This document shows, in pieces, positions 34,677 through 43,031 of a DNA stretch of 53,526 nt. Location: assembly GCA_900769985.1 (NCBI GenBank), contig CAAGIS010000142.1, positions 1-53,526 of the forward strand. Reading direction: 5' to 3'. How positions within the stretch are numbered: position 1 is the first letter of the stretch; the number at the start of each line of letters is the position of its first letter. The notes under the pieces are model-generated. The model worked only from the letters and a program-made list of their open reading frames with translations. It did no database searches and was not told the origin of the DNA. A program made the translations under genes and the position numbers. The DNA is from Spirochaetia bacterium. GTDB taxonomy: Bacteria; Spirochaetota; Spirochaetia; Treponematales; Treponemataceae.

Positions 34677-35272
34677 AAATATACTTTCACTTAAACCTTG
34701 AAGGTTTTTCAAACTGCTATCTGATTGTAAACGAACTCACAAAAGAAGCCATCATCGTAGACCCGGGAATCATCACGTCCCAAATCATAGAAAACATCGA
34801 ACACGACAGTTACAGGCTTTCCGGCGTTTTGATAACACACAACCACGGAAGCCATGTCCACGGACTTAAAACCCTGCGTAAAATTTATACGCCCCAGATT
34901 TTTGCAGCTGACTGGGAAGTTGCAGGAAGCGAAACTTTCGTTTTACAGGACGAAGGAATAATTCAAGTTGCAGGACTTACTGTCGAATATATTTCGCTTC
35001 CAGGGCATACGACAGATTCAATGATTTACAAAGTCGGCAACGTAATCTTTACAGGGGACGTAATGTCAGCAGGAAAAATCGGCTCGTCAACAAACAAGTT
35101 TTCAGAAAAAACGCTCATCAAAAACATACAGCAGAAAATCCTCTCCCAGCAGAATGATACAGTTTTAATGCCGGGACACGGACCGCCTACAACAGTCGGT
35201 GCAGAAAAATTATTCAACATCGACATAAATCCACCAGAATCAAACAAGCGGGAAAAATTTGGACTCATTTAA
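34673..35272 (+). CDS. Metallo-beta-lactamase fold hydrolase, variant metal site
   Basis: A 199-residue MBL-fold protein similar in size to glyoxalase II-like hydrolases. The metal motif THxHxDH reads THNHGSH (H56, H58, S60, H61), so the Asp that ligates the second metal is Ser. Other ligands appear in place: GHTTDS, TGDVMSAG and the PGHGPPT histidine. It may bind a single metal or have an altered reaction. Translation is coupled to the pentapeptide gene through an ATGA overlap. Confidence 0.82.
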   Translation: MKIYFHLNLEGFSNCYLIVNELTKEAIIVDPGIITSQIIENIEHDSYRLSGVLITHNHGSHVHGLKTLRKIYTPQIFAADWEVAGSETFVLQDEGIIQVAGLTVEYISLPGHTTDSMIYKVGNVIFTGDVMSAGKIGSSTNKFSEKTLIKNIQQKILSQQNDTVLMPGHGPPTTVGAEKLFNIDINPPESNKREKFGLI

Positions 35273-35801
35273 TTTTCGTTCGGTAATCTTCCATCCGAAC
35301 ACAGAACAAAATTTAATAAGGCTTCGCAACTCTCTTCTGGAAAAAAAATACTCTTCTTTTTTTCCACTTTTCCCGCTCCATGCAGTTTTAAAAAACGACA
35401 GCCCTTCCGGCTTAAAGCAAAAACCAGTTGAACAGATAAAAAAAGAATTTTCAAACTGTAAAAAATGCATGATTTATGCTGAATATGTTTTTGACGGCAT
35501 TTTATTTTTTGCCGGACAATTTGATTTTACATGCAGCTCAGCAAACCGCGCAGAAAACAAAAAGCCTGATTTCTTTCTTATTCCTGTTGCAATCCAAAAA
35601 AAAACAGACGACAAGTCACTGTCATCTGTTTTTAAAACTGCACAAACTGCAGTAAACGAGTTAAATAAAAACGACATCAATATCCAGACTTTTTCAGAAT
35701 TTTCTGCACTGCAATTCAAAAGCTTTCAGATAGCAGACTGCATTACAGACGAAAACCAGTACAGGATTTGTAACAATTTCTGGATAAAAATTATTTCATA
35801 A
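35259..35801 (+). CDS. Uncharacterised protein
   Basis: A 180-residue soluble protein, first residues about MDSFNFRSVIFHPNTEQ, starting with TTG inside the end of the MBL gene (14-base overlap). No domain is recognised. A Cys pair (NCKKC, about 66-70) is present. The coding assignment rests on frame length, normal composition and tight packing with the upstream operon; its 3' end overlaps the convergent ilvH by 11 bases. Confidence 0.55.
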   Translation: MDSFNFRSVIFHPNTEQNLIRLRNSLLEKKYSSFFPLFPLHAVLKNDSPSGLKQKPVEQIKKEFSNCKKCMIYAEYVFDGILFFAGQFDFTCSSANRAENKKPDFFLIPVAIQKKTDDKSLSSVFKTAQTAVNELNKNDINIQTFSEFSALQFKSFQIADCITDENQYRICNNFWIKIIS

Positions 35802-36282
35802 CTTTTTCACCGCGTCCCATTGCAGTAAGACCAGTCTTTACAAATTCAAGAATTCCAAACGGTTCAAGAAGTCTGATTAAACTTTCGATTTTATCTTCGC
35901 TTCCCGTTGCTTCTACTATCACAGAATTAAGTCCTACATCAACAATGTGCGCACGGAAAATATTGCAAGTTTCAATAATAACTGCCCTTGATTCGCCAGA
36001 AGCCTTTACCTTTATCAAAGCAGTTTCCCTCTGGCAAGTTTCCTGAGGAGCACAGTGTTCAATTGAAATTACTTCTACCAGTTTTGAAAGCTGTTTTTCT
36101 ATCTGTTCAAGAATATACTCATCACCTTTTACGACAATCGTCATTCTTGACTGACCTGGATTATTAGTTTCGCAAACAGTAAGGCTGTCAATATTATATC
36201 CGCGGCGGCTAAAAAGTCCTGACACACGGCTTAAAACACCGGCATGATTTTCAACCAGAACACTCAAAACATATTTTTCCAT
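35791..36282 (-). CDS. ilvH: Acetolactate synthase small (regulatory) subunit
   Basis: The regulatory subunit of acetohydroxyacid synthase, the first enzyme of valine/isoleucine synthesis. The 163-residue protein begins with an ACT domain (VLVENHAGVLSRVSGLFSRRGYNIDSL), then TIVVKGDE, and ends with the C-terminal IlvH domain (ALIKVKA to FGILEFVKTG). The catalytic subunit ilvB is not in the window. It is 80 bases downstream of thrA and may share its transcript. A GGGAG site precedes the ATG. Confidence 0.92.
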   Translation of the reverse strand: MEKYVLSVLVENHAGVLSRVSGLFSRRGYNIDSLTVCETNNPGQSRMTIVVKGDEYILEQIEKQLSKLVEVISIEHCAPQETCQRETALIKVKASGESRAVIIETCNIFRAHIVDVGLNSVIVEATGSEDKIESLIRLLEPFGILEFVKTGLTAMGRGEKVMK

Positions 36283-36362
36283 AAATTACACTCCCATAAA
36301 ATCAAATAAAAAGCTTTCATTCCATACTGAACAAAATCAAGGCGCTTTTTCAGTCGGACATT

Positions 36363-38858
36363 TTACTTTTCAGGATTAAAACTTACTGTCCTTAAAATGT
36401 CCCCAAAGACACCTGCTGCAGTAACTCCTGCCCCTGCCCCATAGCCGCGCACCGTAAGCGGAATAGGCTGATAACGCTCCGTATAGAATACAAAAGCATT
36501 TTCTCCTCCGCGCACTGCATAAAGCGGATCTTCAGGTCCTACTTCCATCATTCCGACAGAAACTTTACCGTCCTGAATAGAAGCACCCATTCTTAAAACT
36601 TTGTTCTGCTTTTTCAAATCAGAAATTTTATTTGCAAAATATTCATCTACTTCCGGAAGTTTTTTCAAAAACTCATCTACAGTTCCTGAAGAATCAAAAC
36701 TGTCAGGGAACACTTTGTACATCGTAATGTCATCAAGCTCAATGTCATAGCCAGATTCACGCGCGATAATCAAAGCTTTTCTTGCAACGTCCATTCCGTT
36801 TAAATCATCGCGAGGGTCTGGTTCTGTGTAGCGCAGTTCGCGCGCTTCAAGCACCGCCTTACTAAAAGGGATTCCCTCGTCAAGTTTCCCAAAAATATAA
36901 GAAAGGCTGCCAGACATAATCCCATTGAACCTCTCAAGCTTATCTCCCGATTTAAAGAGATTCTGCAGAGTATCAATAATAGGAAGCCCTGCTCCTACGT
37001 TTGTTTCATATAAGAAACGGCGCTTCATTTTGTTTGCCGTCTTGCGAAGTTCACGATAGAATTTTATATTCATCGAGTTTGCGCGCTTATTCGGTGTTGC
37101 AATTGACATACCGGCATTCAAAATATCAAGGTATCGTTCCGGCAAATCATAACTTGCAGTACAGTCTACAAACACAGGGTTAAGAGGCTTCTTATCTTTT
37201 ACAAAAGCAATTATGTCATCAACATTTGACTTTAACGGCATTTTCTTTGTAGTTTCACGCCAGTTTGTCAAATCGATTCCGTCTTCATTTATCATAAGTC
37301 CGTCGATTGTAGAAATTGCCATAACCTTTATGTCAATGTTCTGTGCAAGAAGCTTGTCATGCTGGTCACGAATCTGGTCTAGCAAAGTTCCGCCGATATT
37401 TCCTGCACCAAACGCAAACACTTCAATTGACTGCGCAGTATTAAAGAAAAACCTGTGCGCAATCCTTACTGCCAAATCGCCGAATTCTCCGTTAATTACT
37501 GTCGAAATTGAACGCTCCGAAGAACCTTGAGCAATTGCAAGGATGTTAATGTCCTGCGAAGCAAGCGCATCAAAAAACCTTCCTGCAACACCGCGATTCT
37601 GTTTCATACCGTCACCGACAATAGAAACTATCGCACAATTCTTTTTTACTTCTACTGGATTGATAATCCCATCGCGGATTTCAAGTTCAAACTCTTTTGC
37701 AATCACGTCAGAAGCCCTGTCTGCAACCTCATCGCGCACACAAAAGGAAATCGTATACTCAGAAGAAGACTGCGTAATAAGCAAAATTGAAATTCCTGCA
37801 CTTGAAACTGCTGCAAAAATACGGCTTGCAGTTCCGCTGCGCCCTTTCATTCCCGTTCCGCTTACAGAAATCATCGATGTATTTTTAAGGCATGAAATTC
37901 CGCGTACAGGTCCTACGGAATTTGAAGATTCAAACGGTCCTTTTCCGATTCTTGTTCCACGAACAGAAGGATCCATAGAATTAAGGCTCCATGCTTCGAT
38001 TCCTTTTGCAGCAAGAGGTGCAAGCGTTTTAGGATGCAGAACTTTTGAACCAAAGAACGCAAGTTCCATTGCTTCTTCATAAGTCATGTCATCAACTAAA
38101 ATTGCATCTTTTACGACACGAGGGTCTGCAGTATATATTCCGTCAACGTCTGTCCAAAACTGAACTTTTGAAGAACCGAGACTTGCTCCTATAATTGCAG
38201 CCGAAAAGTCTGAACCGTTTCTTCCCAAAAGACCAGGCACAGCATCCATTCCTGTTCCGCCAATCCAGGAACATATAAAACCAGGGAACAGCAATATGCG
38301 CGATTTTGAATTGCTTTCTCCGTCACGGTACTGCTTTAAATTTTCAGCAGTCTTTATGTAATCCGGGTCGCCTTCTTTTTGGTTTCCCATAGTAATTATA
38401 TATTTTCGCGAATTTACAACGACAACGCTCTGCTGTTTTGCAAGCAGTACTTCTTCTACGATAGGAACGCAGAGAAGTTCGCCCATTCCCATAATACGGC
38501 AGTGAGCTGTATCAGTACATTCTCCAAAGGAACTTACCGCATTAAGCAGCTTTTCAAGTTCAGAGAATTTTTCGTTAAGGCGAACCATTACGGCACCCGC
38601 ATTAAAACCTGCAAGCTGTGACTGAATTTCTGAACATATATCTTCGTGAAAATGGCGTAATTCACTGACATAAGCATCTGAGGTTTTACCGGTAATACAG
38701 CCGTCAATACTTTCCTGCAGTTTATTTGAAACACCTGCAACCGCACTGACAACGACACTTATCCGTTCGTTTTTTGCCTGAGCTATCATAATATCTACAG
38801 AATCAAGAATTCTGCGGGCACTTCCCATTGACGTGCCGCCAAATTTTAAAGTAATCAT
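36363..38858 (-). CDS. thrA: Bifunctional aspartate kinase / homoserine dehydrogenase
   Basis: Catalyses the first and third steps from aspartate to threonine and methionine. The 831-residue fusion has an N-terminal kinase (KFGGTSMGSARRI, residues 3-15; GRNGSDFSAA; DVDGIYTADPRVV), paired ACT domains at about 310-460 for feedback control, and a homoserine dehydrogenase from about 465 (FAFGAGNIGGTLLDQI) with NKRANS and NVGAGLPIIDTL. The layout equals E. coli ThrA. Its ribosome site AGAGG, 5 bases from the ATG, is perfectly complementary to a segment upstream in its leader, so translation is probably conditional. ilvH follows. Confidence 0.95.
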   Translation of the reverse strand: MITLKFGGTSMGSARRILDSVDIMIAQAKNERISVVVSAVAGVSNKLQESIDGCITGKTSDAYVSELRHFHEDICSEIQSQLAGFNAGAVMVRLNEKFSELEKLLNAVSSFGECTDTAHCRIMGMGELLCVPIVEEVLLAKQQSVVVVNSRKYIITMGNQKEGDPDYIKTAENLKQYRDGESNSKSRILLFPGFICSWIGGTGMDAVPGLLGRNGSDFSAAIIGASLGSSKVQFWTDVDGIYTADPRVVKDAILVDDMTYEEAMELAFFGSKVLHPKTLAPLAAKGIEAWSLNSMDPSVRGTRIGKGPFESSNSVGPVRGISCLKNTSMISVSGTGMKGRSGTASRIFAAVSSAGISILLITQSSSEYTISFCVRDEVADRASDVIAKEFELEIRDGIINPVEVKKNCAIVSIVGDGMKQNRGVAGRFFDALASQDINILAIAQGSSERSISTVINGEFGDLAVRIAHRFFFNTAQSIEVFAFGAGNIGGTLLDQIRDQHDKLLAQNIDIKVMAISTIDGLMINEDGIDLTNWRETTKKMPLKSNVDDIIAFVKDKKPLNPVFVDCTASYDLPERYLDILNAGMSIATPNKRANSMNIKFYRELRKTANKMKRRFLYETNVGAGLPIIDTLQNLFKSGDKLERFNGIMSGSLSYIFGKLDEGIPFSKAVLEARELRYTEPDPRDDLNGMDVARKALIIARESGYDIELDDITMYKVFPDSFDSSGTVDEFLKKLPEVDEYFANKISDLKKQNKVLRMGASIQDGKVSVGMMEVGPEDPLYAVRGGENAFVFYTERYQPIPLTVRGYGAGAGVTAAGVFGDILRTVSFNPEK

Positions 38859-38860
38859 AC

Positions 38861-38949
38861 AAACCTCTGATTTTTGTCTTTAGTTCCTCTAAAAGCTGAG
38901 TAATCGCTTCAAGTGTTAATCAGCACTTCCCTGAAGTTTTTAGAGGTTT
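38861..38949 (-). promoter_or_regulatory. Candidate translational riboswitch/attenuator in the thrA leader
   Basis: Read on the minus strand. CCTCTAAAA (38946-38938) pairs with TTTTAGAGG (38894-38886), closing a domain that holds a hairpin (CTTCA/TGAAG and AGTG/CACT, 38936-38907). The hairpin loop GCTGA (38924-38920) can pair with TCAGC (38899-38895), making a pseudoknot stacked on the closing stem. Alternatively AAACCTCT (38949-38942) pairs perfectly with AGAGGTTT (38868-38861), covering the thrA ribosome site. In addition the loop CTGATT can pair with AATCAG just before that site. The two states are mutually exclusive. I see no leader peptide, T-box or lysine-riboswitch signature. The ligand is unknown. 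Confidence 0.6.
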
Positions 38950-38971
38950 TCGTTAATTTTTTGTACCATTT

Positions 38972-39000
38972 AAATTATCATTTTTAATACTTATTTTCAA
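38972..39000 (-). promoter_or_regulatory. thrA promoter
   Basis: On the minus strand, TTGAAA (38995-39000) and TAATTT (38972-38977), spacer 17. The start is expected near 38965, giving a leader of about 106 nt that contains the switch element. A further TATAAT lies upstream near 39048. Confidence 0.55.
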
Positions 39001-39093
39001 TAGAGAAAAAATACCGGGAAAACGCATGACAGATACTGCAGGACATTATAGAATCATTCATATAAAAAAAATATTTTTTTTGCAAAAACCCTA

Positions 39094-39187
39094 TTGACAT
39101 TCAATATTGATATGTTGTATAAACTTTACCCAATTTTAAAAAAAATTTAGTTTTCTAATTGACTAAAAATTTGCATACCATTATAGT
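39094..39187 (+). promoter_or_regulatory. Two promoters of the TPR-greA unit
   Basis: P1: TTGACA (39094-39099) and TATAAA (39118-39123), spacer 18. P2: TTGACT (39159-39164) and TATAGT (39182-39187), spacer 17, 13 bases from the ATG at 39201. P2 covers the alternative TTG start at 39159, which argues for the later ATG. Confidence 0.6.
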
Positions 39188-39200
39188 AAAAATTAGAAAT

Positions 39201-40136
39201 ATGCAAGTTCAAACTGAAGAAAAATTCAAAGAATGCTGTCAAATTCTAAAAAAGGGCGATATTCTTAAAGCAGACGAGCTTTTAAAAGAAGTTCTTATGG
39301 AAGCATTAGACAATGAACAGATAAAATTTGCAGTAAACTGTTTTTCTTTTTGGACAAACATAATCCGCCAACTTCCTTCGATAAAAGATTCGTATGAACG
39401 CGGCGAAACATTATTGACAAGTTGGGAGACTTTTCTGCCTTTTACTCAAAAGCAGAAATACAAACCTGACGAATCAATTTTATATTATTTTAAATGCGGA
39501 ATTTTTTCGATTGCCTTGCAAAATTATTCTGAACTGGTAGACATTCAGGATTTTGCTCAGCGAGCAGAAATAACCCGAAAAATCGGATTGTGTTATAAAA
39601 AACTAGGAGAATACGAAACTGCAAAAAATTTCCTTGCTGAATCAAATAAATTAAAAGCCGGCGAAGCTGCTGTAATTGCAGAACTGGCAGACTGTTTTGC
39701 TTTATGCGGCGAAGACCGTCAGGCAAAAGTTCTGTTTAGGGAAGCGTTTTATATTGACGCACAAAAAGTTGACCTGTGCTTTCTTGATTCAGAATTAATT
39801 CAATGTTTAATACGAAAAATAGAAGAAAAAGGATATACAGGAGATGAACTACTTGCATGGGTTCCTGTGTATGCGCAGATTTTCGGAGTTTTTACAGTAA
39901 AACGGCAGCTTAAACCTCAAGAAGTTTTCAAACTGAAACAGGAAATGTATGCTGCAGAAAACGAAATGAAAGACCCCGGCTGCAACAGAAAATTAATAAC
40001 GCCAAGATTATGCAACCTGTATTTCTGGCTTATTGACCATTATGCAATGAATAACGAAGAAAATACCAGAATCAGCGAAATACTGATGAGGATAAAAATT
40101 TTAGACCCTGTGATTTATCAATTATATGTTAAATAA
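39201..40136 (+). CDS. Tetratricopeptide-like protein upstream of the GreA fusion
   Basis: A soluble 311-residue all-helical protein with TPR-like repeats (for example EITRKIGLCYKKLGEYETAKNFLAES and AAVIAELADCFALCGEDRQAKVLFREAF, about 135-195). No catalytic motif. It lies 44 bases before the greA fusion, whose own N-terminal half is also helical-repeat, so the two may act together near RNA polymerase (inference from position). A TTG at 39159 would lengthen it by 14 residues, but no ribosome site supports that; the ATG at 39201 is preceded by promoter P2. Confidence 0.7.
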   Translation: MQVQTEEKFKECCQILKKGDILKADELLKEVLMEALDNEQIKFAVNCFSFWTNIIRQLPSIKDSYERGETLLTSWETFLPFTQKQKYKPDESILYYFKCGIFSIALQNYSELVDIQDFAQRAEITRKIGLCYKKLGEYETAKNFLAESNKLKAGEAAVIAELADCFALCGEDRQAKVLFREAFYIDAQKVDLCFLDSELIQCLIRKIEEKGYTGDELLAWVPVYAQIFGVFTVKRQLKPQEVFKLKQEMYAAENEMKDPGCNRKLITPRLCNLYFWLIDHYAMNNEENTRISEILMRIKILDPVIYQLYVK

Positions 40137-40180
40137 AAGGGACAAGTGAATTATCACTAATTTTAAGGAGATATACTTTT

Positions 40181-42871
40181 ATGTCTAAAGAACTTGAAAC
40201 AACTGTTCAGGAAATGCTTAAAGAAGAAACATGGACTCGTGCTACAATAAGCAATTACACAAAAAACAACCTGTCCGAATTGACTGCACTTATCGAAAAG
40301 GCACGCGAAGAAAATTGTACTGCAGAAATCAAGGCTTTATGTGATGAGCATCTGACTCATTCAAAAGACAGCATTATTGCTTTATATATCTCCGGCATCC
40401 TTTCTGTACGTGACGGTGCGCTTGACAATTCAAGCCTTGTAAATCTCGTCGACATATTCGAAAAAGCACACAAAGAACCTATCGTAATCTATCTTTGCGA
40501 AACTGTTCTCGATGAAGACGAAAACAACAAATTTGCATTAAGGACTCTTGCAAAATTCTACCGCGAAGAAAACAACGAAAAAGTATGGGATTTATACAAA
40601 AAAATCGTCAAGCTCGATTTTGAAGAAGCTGAACTTACAAAAGCCCTCGCAGAACATTATGAGCAAATCGGCTCAGAAGAAGCAACTGATTATTACAAAA
40701 AGGCACTTTTACGCTATATTTCCCAGAAAAACATCGGACCTGTAAAAGAACTGTGGTCAAAATTAGTTGCTACAATTCCGCAGGAAATTGACTTTTTCCT
40801 TTTGGTTCAGCGTAAAGTTGCAAAATCAATCAGCGAAACAAAATCTGCACTTCTCATGCAGGAACTTTACAACTGGTACAAAGACAACTCCCAGTGGGAT
40901 ACTGCAATCGATATTTTAAAACTTATTCTTTCAATCGATCCAAAAGACCCTTGGGCACGCCGCGAAATAATCGACTGCTACCGCGGAAAATATAACGGAC
41001 ATACACATCTTGAAGAATATATCCGCTCTTCTGACCTTACTCAGAATTTCCGCAATGTCTTTGAAGCAATCAATGACTTTGAAAAACACATTGCTTTTGA
41101 TGCAAAGCACTTTGTATTCCACAGAAGTTGGGGTGTCGGCATTATCCGCAAAGTTGAAAATGACAATCTTTCAATCAACTTTGGAAAGAAAAACGGAGTT
41201 CATGAACTTTCATTAAAAATGGCAGTAAGTGCTCTCACGCCTCTTTCAAACGATCATATTTGGGTTTTAAAAGCTACAAAATCAAAAGACGAACTTGTAA
41301 AATTTGTAAAGGAAAATGTCGCAGAAACTTTGAAAATCATAATCAAAAGTTTTGGCAACAGCTGCGACTTCAAGCGTATAAAAGCAGAGTTAGTACCTGC
41401 AATACTTTCTGCAGGTGAATGGACAAGCTGGAATACAAAAGCAAAAAAAGTCCTCGAATCTGATTCTACTTTCGGAGTTGCACAGAACGACATCAACCAG
41501 TATATCGTCCGCGACCACAAAATCAGCCTTGAAGAAAAATATGCAAATGAGTTTAAAGCCCAGAAACAGTTCTTCAACAAGATTGACATCATCATGAAAT
41601 TCATCAATGACGAAACTGATAAAGAAAGCGAACTTTTTGCAGACATGTACAGCTATTTTATCGGATACATCAAAAAGATTACAAAAGTTACAGATCAGGT
41701 TCTTGCTTCTTACCTCGTAGTAGATGAAATAGGCAAGATTCTCCCTGAACATGCTTATGCGTGCAAATATACTTTTGCACAAATCTATGATGACATCGAT
41801 GATCCGCGCGCAATGTATAATTCACTTAAAGACACAAAAAACACAAACATACGCGAAGATTTCCTTACAAAAATCAAACTCCTGCCTAACTGGGCAGATG
41901 AATACATCAAGCTCTTTCCTACAGTACTTCAGGAAAAACTTCTTAATTCCCTTATCGAAAAAGGTCATACAGACAAAGTTCAGGCTCTTGTAAAACTTGC
42001 TTTTGACGACGTAAAAGATTTCCGCGAAGCAGTGCTTTTCTTCTTTGAAAAATGTCAGGACAAAGACTGGTACAAAGAAAGCGGCGTTTCATACGAAAAA
42101 CAGCTTATTGCACTTCTTTCAATCATAGAATTGACATTCCGCGAAATAAACAACCATGTCAATACTACAGAAAACAAAAAGCTGAACAAGACTGCGACCC
42201 AGCTTCTGTTCAAAAACGAAGCCCTTGCAAATTATATGTTTGCAAACAGCGAAGAAACTGTTACAAAAATGTATACGCTGGTTGATGATATTCCTGATCT
42301 TGAACCAAATCTTAAAGCCGGACTCCGTTCAAAAATCCTTGACAAATATCCTGACTATAAATTCCATACGACAGAAGAAAAAGCTGCCACTCCAAGAGGA
42401 ATGCTCGTTACTGCAAAGAAACTTGAAGAGAAAAAATCAATGGTTGAGCAGATTCAGAAAGTTGAACTTCCTGCCATTGCAAAAGAAATTGCAGAAGCAC
42501 GCGCTCAGGGTGACTTAAAGGAAAATGCAGAATACAAAGCTGCAAAAGAACACCAGCACTATCTTAACAATCAGCTCCAGAAGCTCCAGGAAGAACTTAA
42601 CCGCGCCGTTGTATTTGATCCGACAACTGCAACTTCTTCAATCATTTCTTTTGCAACTACTGTTACACTTCTCAACAAAGATACAAATGCAGAAGAAAAA
42701 TATACGATTTTCGGACCATGGGAATCTGATCCAGACAACAACGTAATTTCTTACATGTCACCGTTCGGAAATATGCTCTTAGACCACAAAGCAGGAGAAG
42801 ACCTTTCGTTTGTAATTAACGAACATGATTATAATTATTCAGTCTTAAAAATTGAACTTGCAAAAATCTAA
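40181..42871 (+). CDS. greA: Large GreA-domain transcription factor
   Basis: An 896-residue protein whose last 155 residues are a complete GreA/GreB domain. The coiled-coil tip motif GDLKENAEYKAAKE (about 777-790) carries the acidic residues that stimulate RNA polymerase to cleave backtracked RNA, and the FKBP-like C-terminal domain follows. The first 740 residues are helical with TPR-like repeats and a short beta segment (about 315-345, FVFHRSWGVGIIRKV). Ordinary GreA has 160 residues; a long form is known from treponemes. The N-terminal part may tether the factor to other partners. AAGGAG precedes the ATG. Confidence 0.85.
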   Translation: MSKELETTVQEMLKEETWTRATISNYTKNNLSELTALIEKAREENCTAEIKALCDEHLTHSKDSIIALYISGILSVRDGALDNSSLVNLVDIFEKAHKEPIVIYLCETVLDEDENNKFALRTLAKFYREENNEKVWDLYKKIVKLDFEEAELTKALAEHYEQIGSEEATDYYKKALLRYISQKNIGPVKELWSKLVATIPQEIDFFLLVQRKVAKSISETKSALLMQELYNWYKDNSQWDTAIDILKLILSIDPKDPWARREIIDCYRGKYNGHTHLEEYIRSSDLTQNFRNVFEAINDFEKHIAFDAKHFVFHRSWGVGIIRKVENDNLSINFGKKNGVHELSLKMAVSALTPLSNDHIWVLKATKSKDELVKFVKENVAETLKIIIKSFGNSCDFKRIKAELVPAILSAGEWTSWNTKAKKVLESDSTFGVAQNDINQYIVRDHKISLEEKYANEFKAQKQFFNKIDIIMKFINDETDKESELFADMYSYFIGYIKKITKVTDQVLASYLVVDEIGKILPEHAYACKYTFAQIYDDIDDPRAMYNSLKDTKNTNIREDFLTKIKLLPNWADEYIKLFPTVLQEKLLNSLIEKGHTDKVQALVKLAFDDVKDFREAVLFFFEKCQDKDWYKESGVSYEKQLIALLSIIELTFREINNHVNTTENKKLNKTATQLLFKNEALANYMFANSEETVTKMYTLVDDIPDLEPNLKAGLRSKILDKYPDYKFHTTEEKAATPRGMLVTAKKLEEKKSMVEQIQKVELPAIAKEIAEARAQGDLKENAEYKAAKEHQHYLNNQLQKLQEELNRAVVFDPTTATSSIISFATTVTLLNKDTNAEEKYTIFGPWESDPDNNVISYMSPFGNMLLDHKAGEDLSFVINEHDYNYSVLKIELAKI

Positions 42872-42932
42872 GGAAACACTGAATAAATCCTATTGAGGAT
42901 TTTTCAGTGTTAACTTTGAATGTAGCTAATTA
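42872..42932. repeat. Dispersed repeat with 37-base hairpin insert
   Basis: Starts directly at the greA stop codon. Shares its two ends with 14611-14635. The extra 37 bases (42881-42917) hold most of a hairpin: AACACTGA/TCAGTGTT (42875-42882 with 42904-42911) plus AAATCC/GGATTT (42885-42890 with 42897-42902). The insert begins with GAAT and is followed by GAAT. There is no T-tract, so it is not a standard terminator. Confidence 0.6.
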
Positions 42933-42960
42933 CAAAAAAATACGACATAAAAGCCTTTCT

Positions 42961-42994
42961 AAAAAAAACTGCCTTAAAAAAAGGCAGTTTTTTT
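42961..42994 (+). terminator. Terminator of the TPR-greA unit
   Basis: AACTGCCTT and AAGGCAGTT form a 9-base stem extended by A/T pairs and followed by Ts; flanking A- and T-runs could let it act on both strands. Confidence 0.85.
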
Positions 42995-43018
42995 GTTTAA
43001 AATATAGATAACTTGTTA

Positions 43019-43024
43019 TATAAT
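43019..43024 (+). promoter_or_regulatory. -10 box of the HD-GYP gene
   Basis: TATAAT ends 7 bases before the ATG at 43032 and overlaps the earlier ATG at 43023. A weak -35 (TTGTTT, 42993-42998) is 20 bases upstream. Confidence 0.5.
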
Positions 43025-43031
43025 GTTCCCT

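Noticed and set aside
36300..36352. Terminator between thrA and ilvH
   Set aside because: AAAAAGC/GCTTTTT can pair but across a 30-base loop, too weak to claim; the genes may still be cotranscribed.
38859..38965. T-box or threonine leader-peptide attenuator upstream of thrA
   Set aside because: No T-box AGGGTGGNACCGCG-like bulge, no run of Thr/Ile codons after a start, and no terminator hairpin with T-tract before the ATG.
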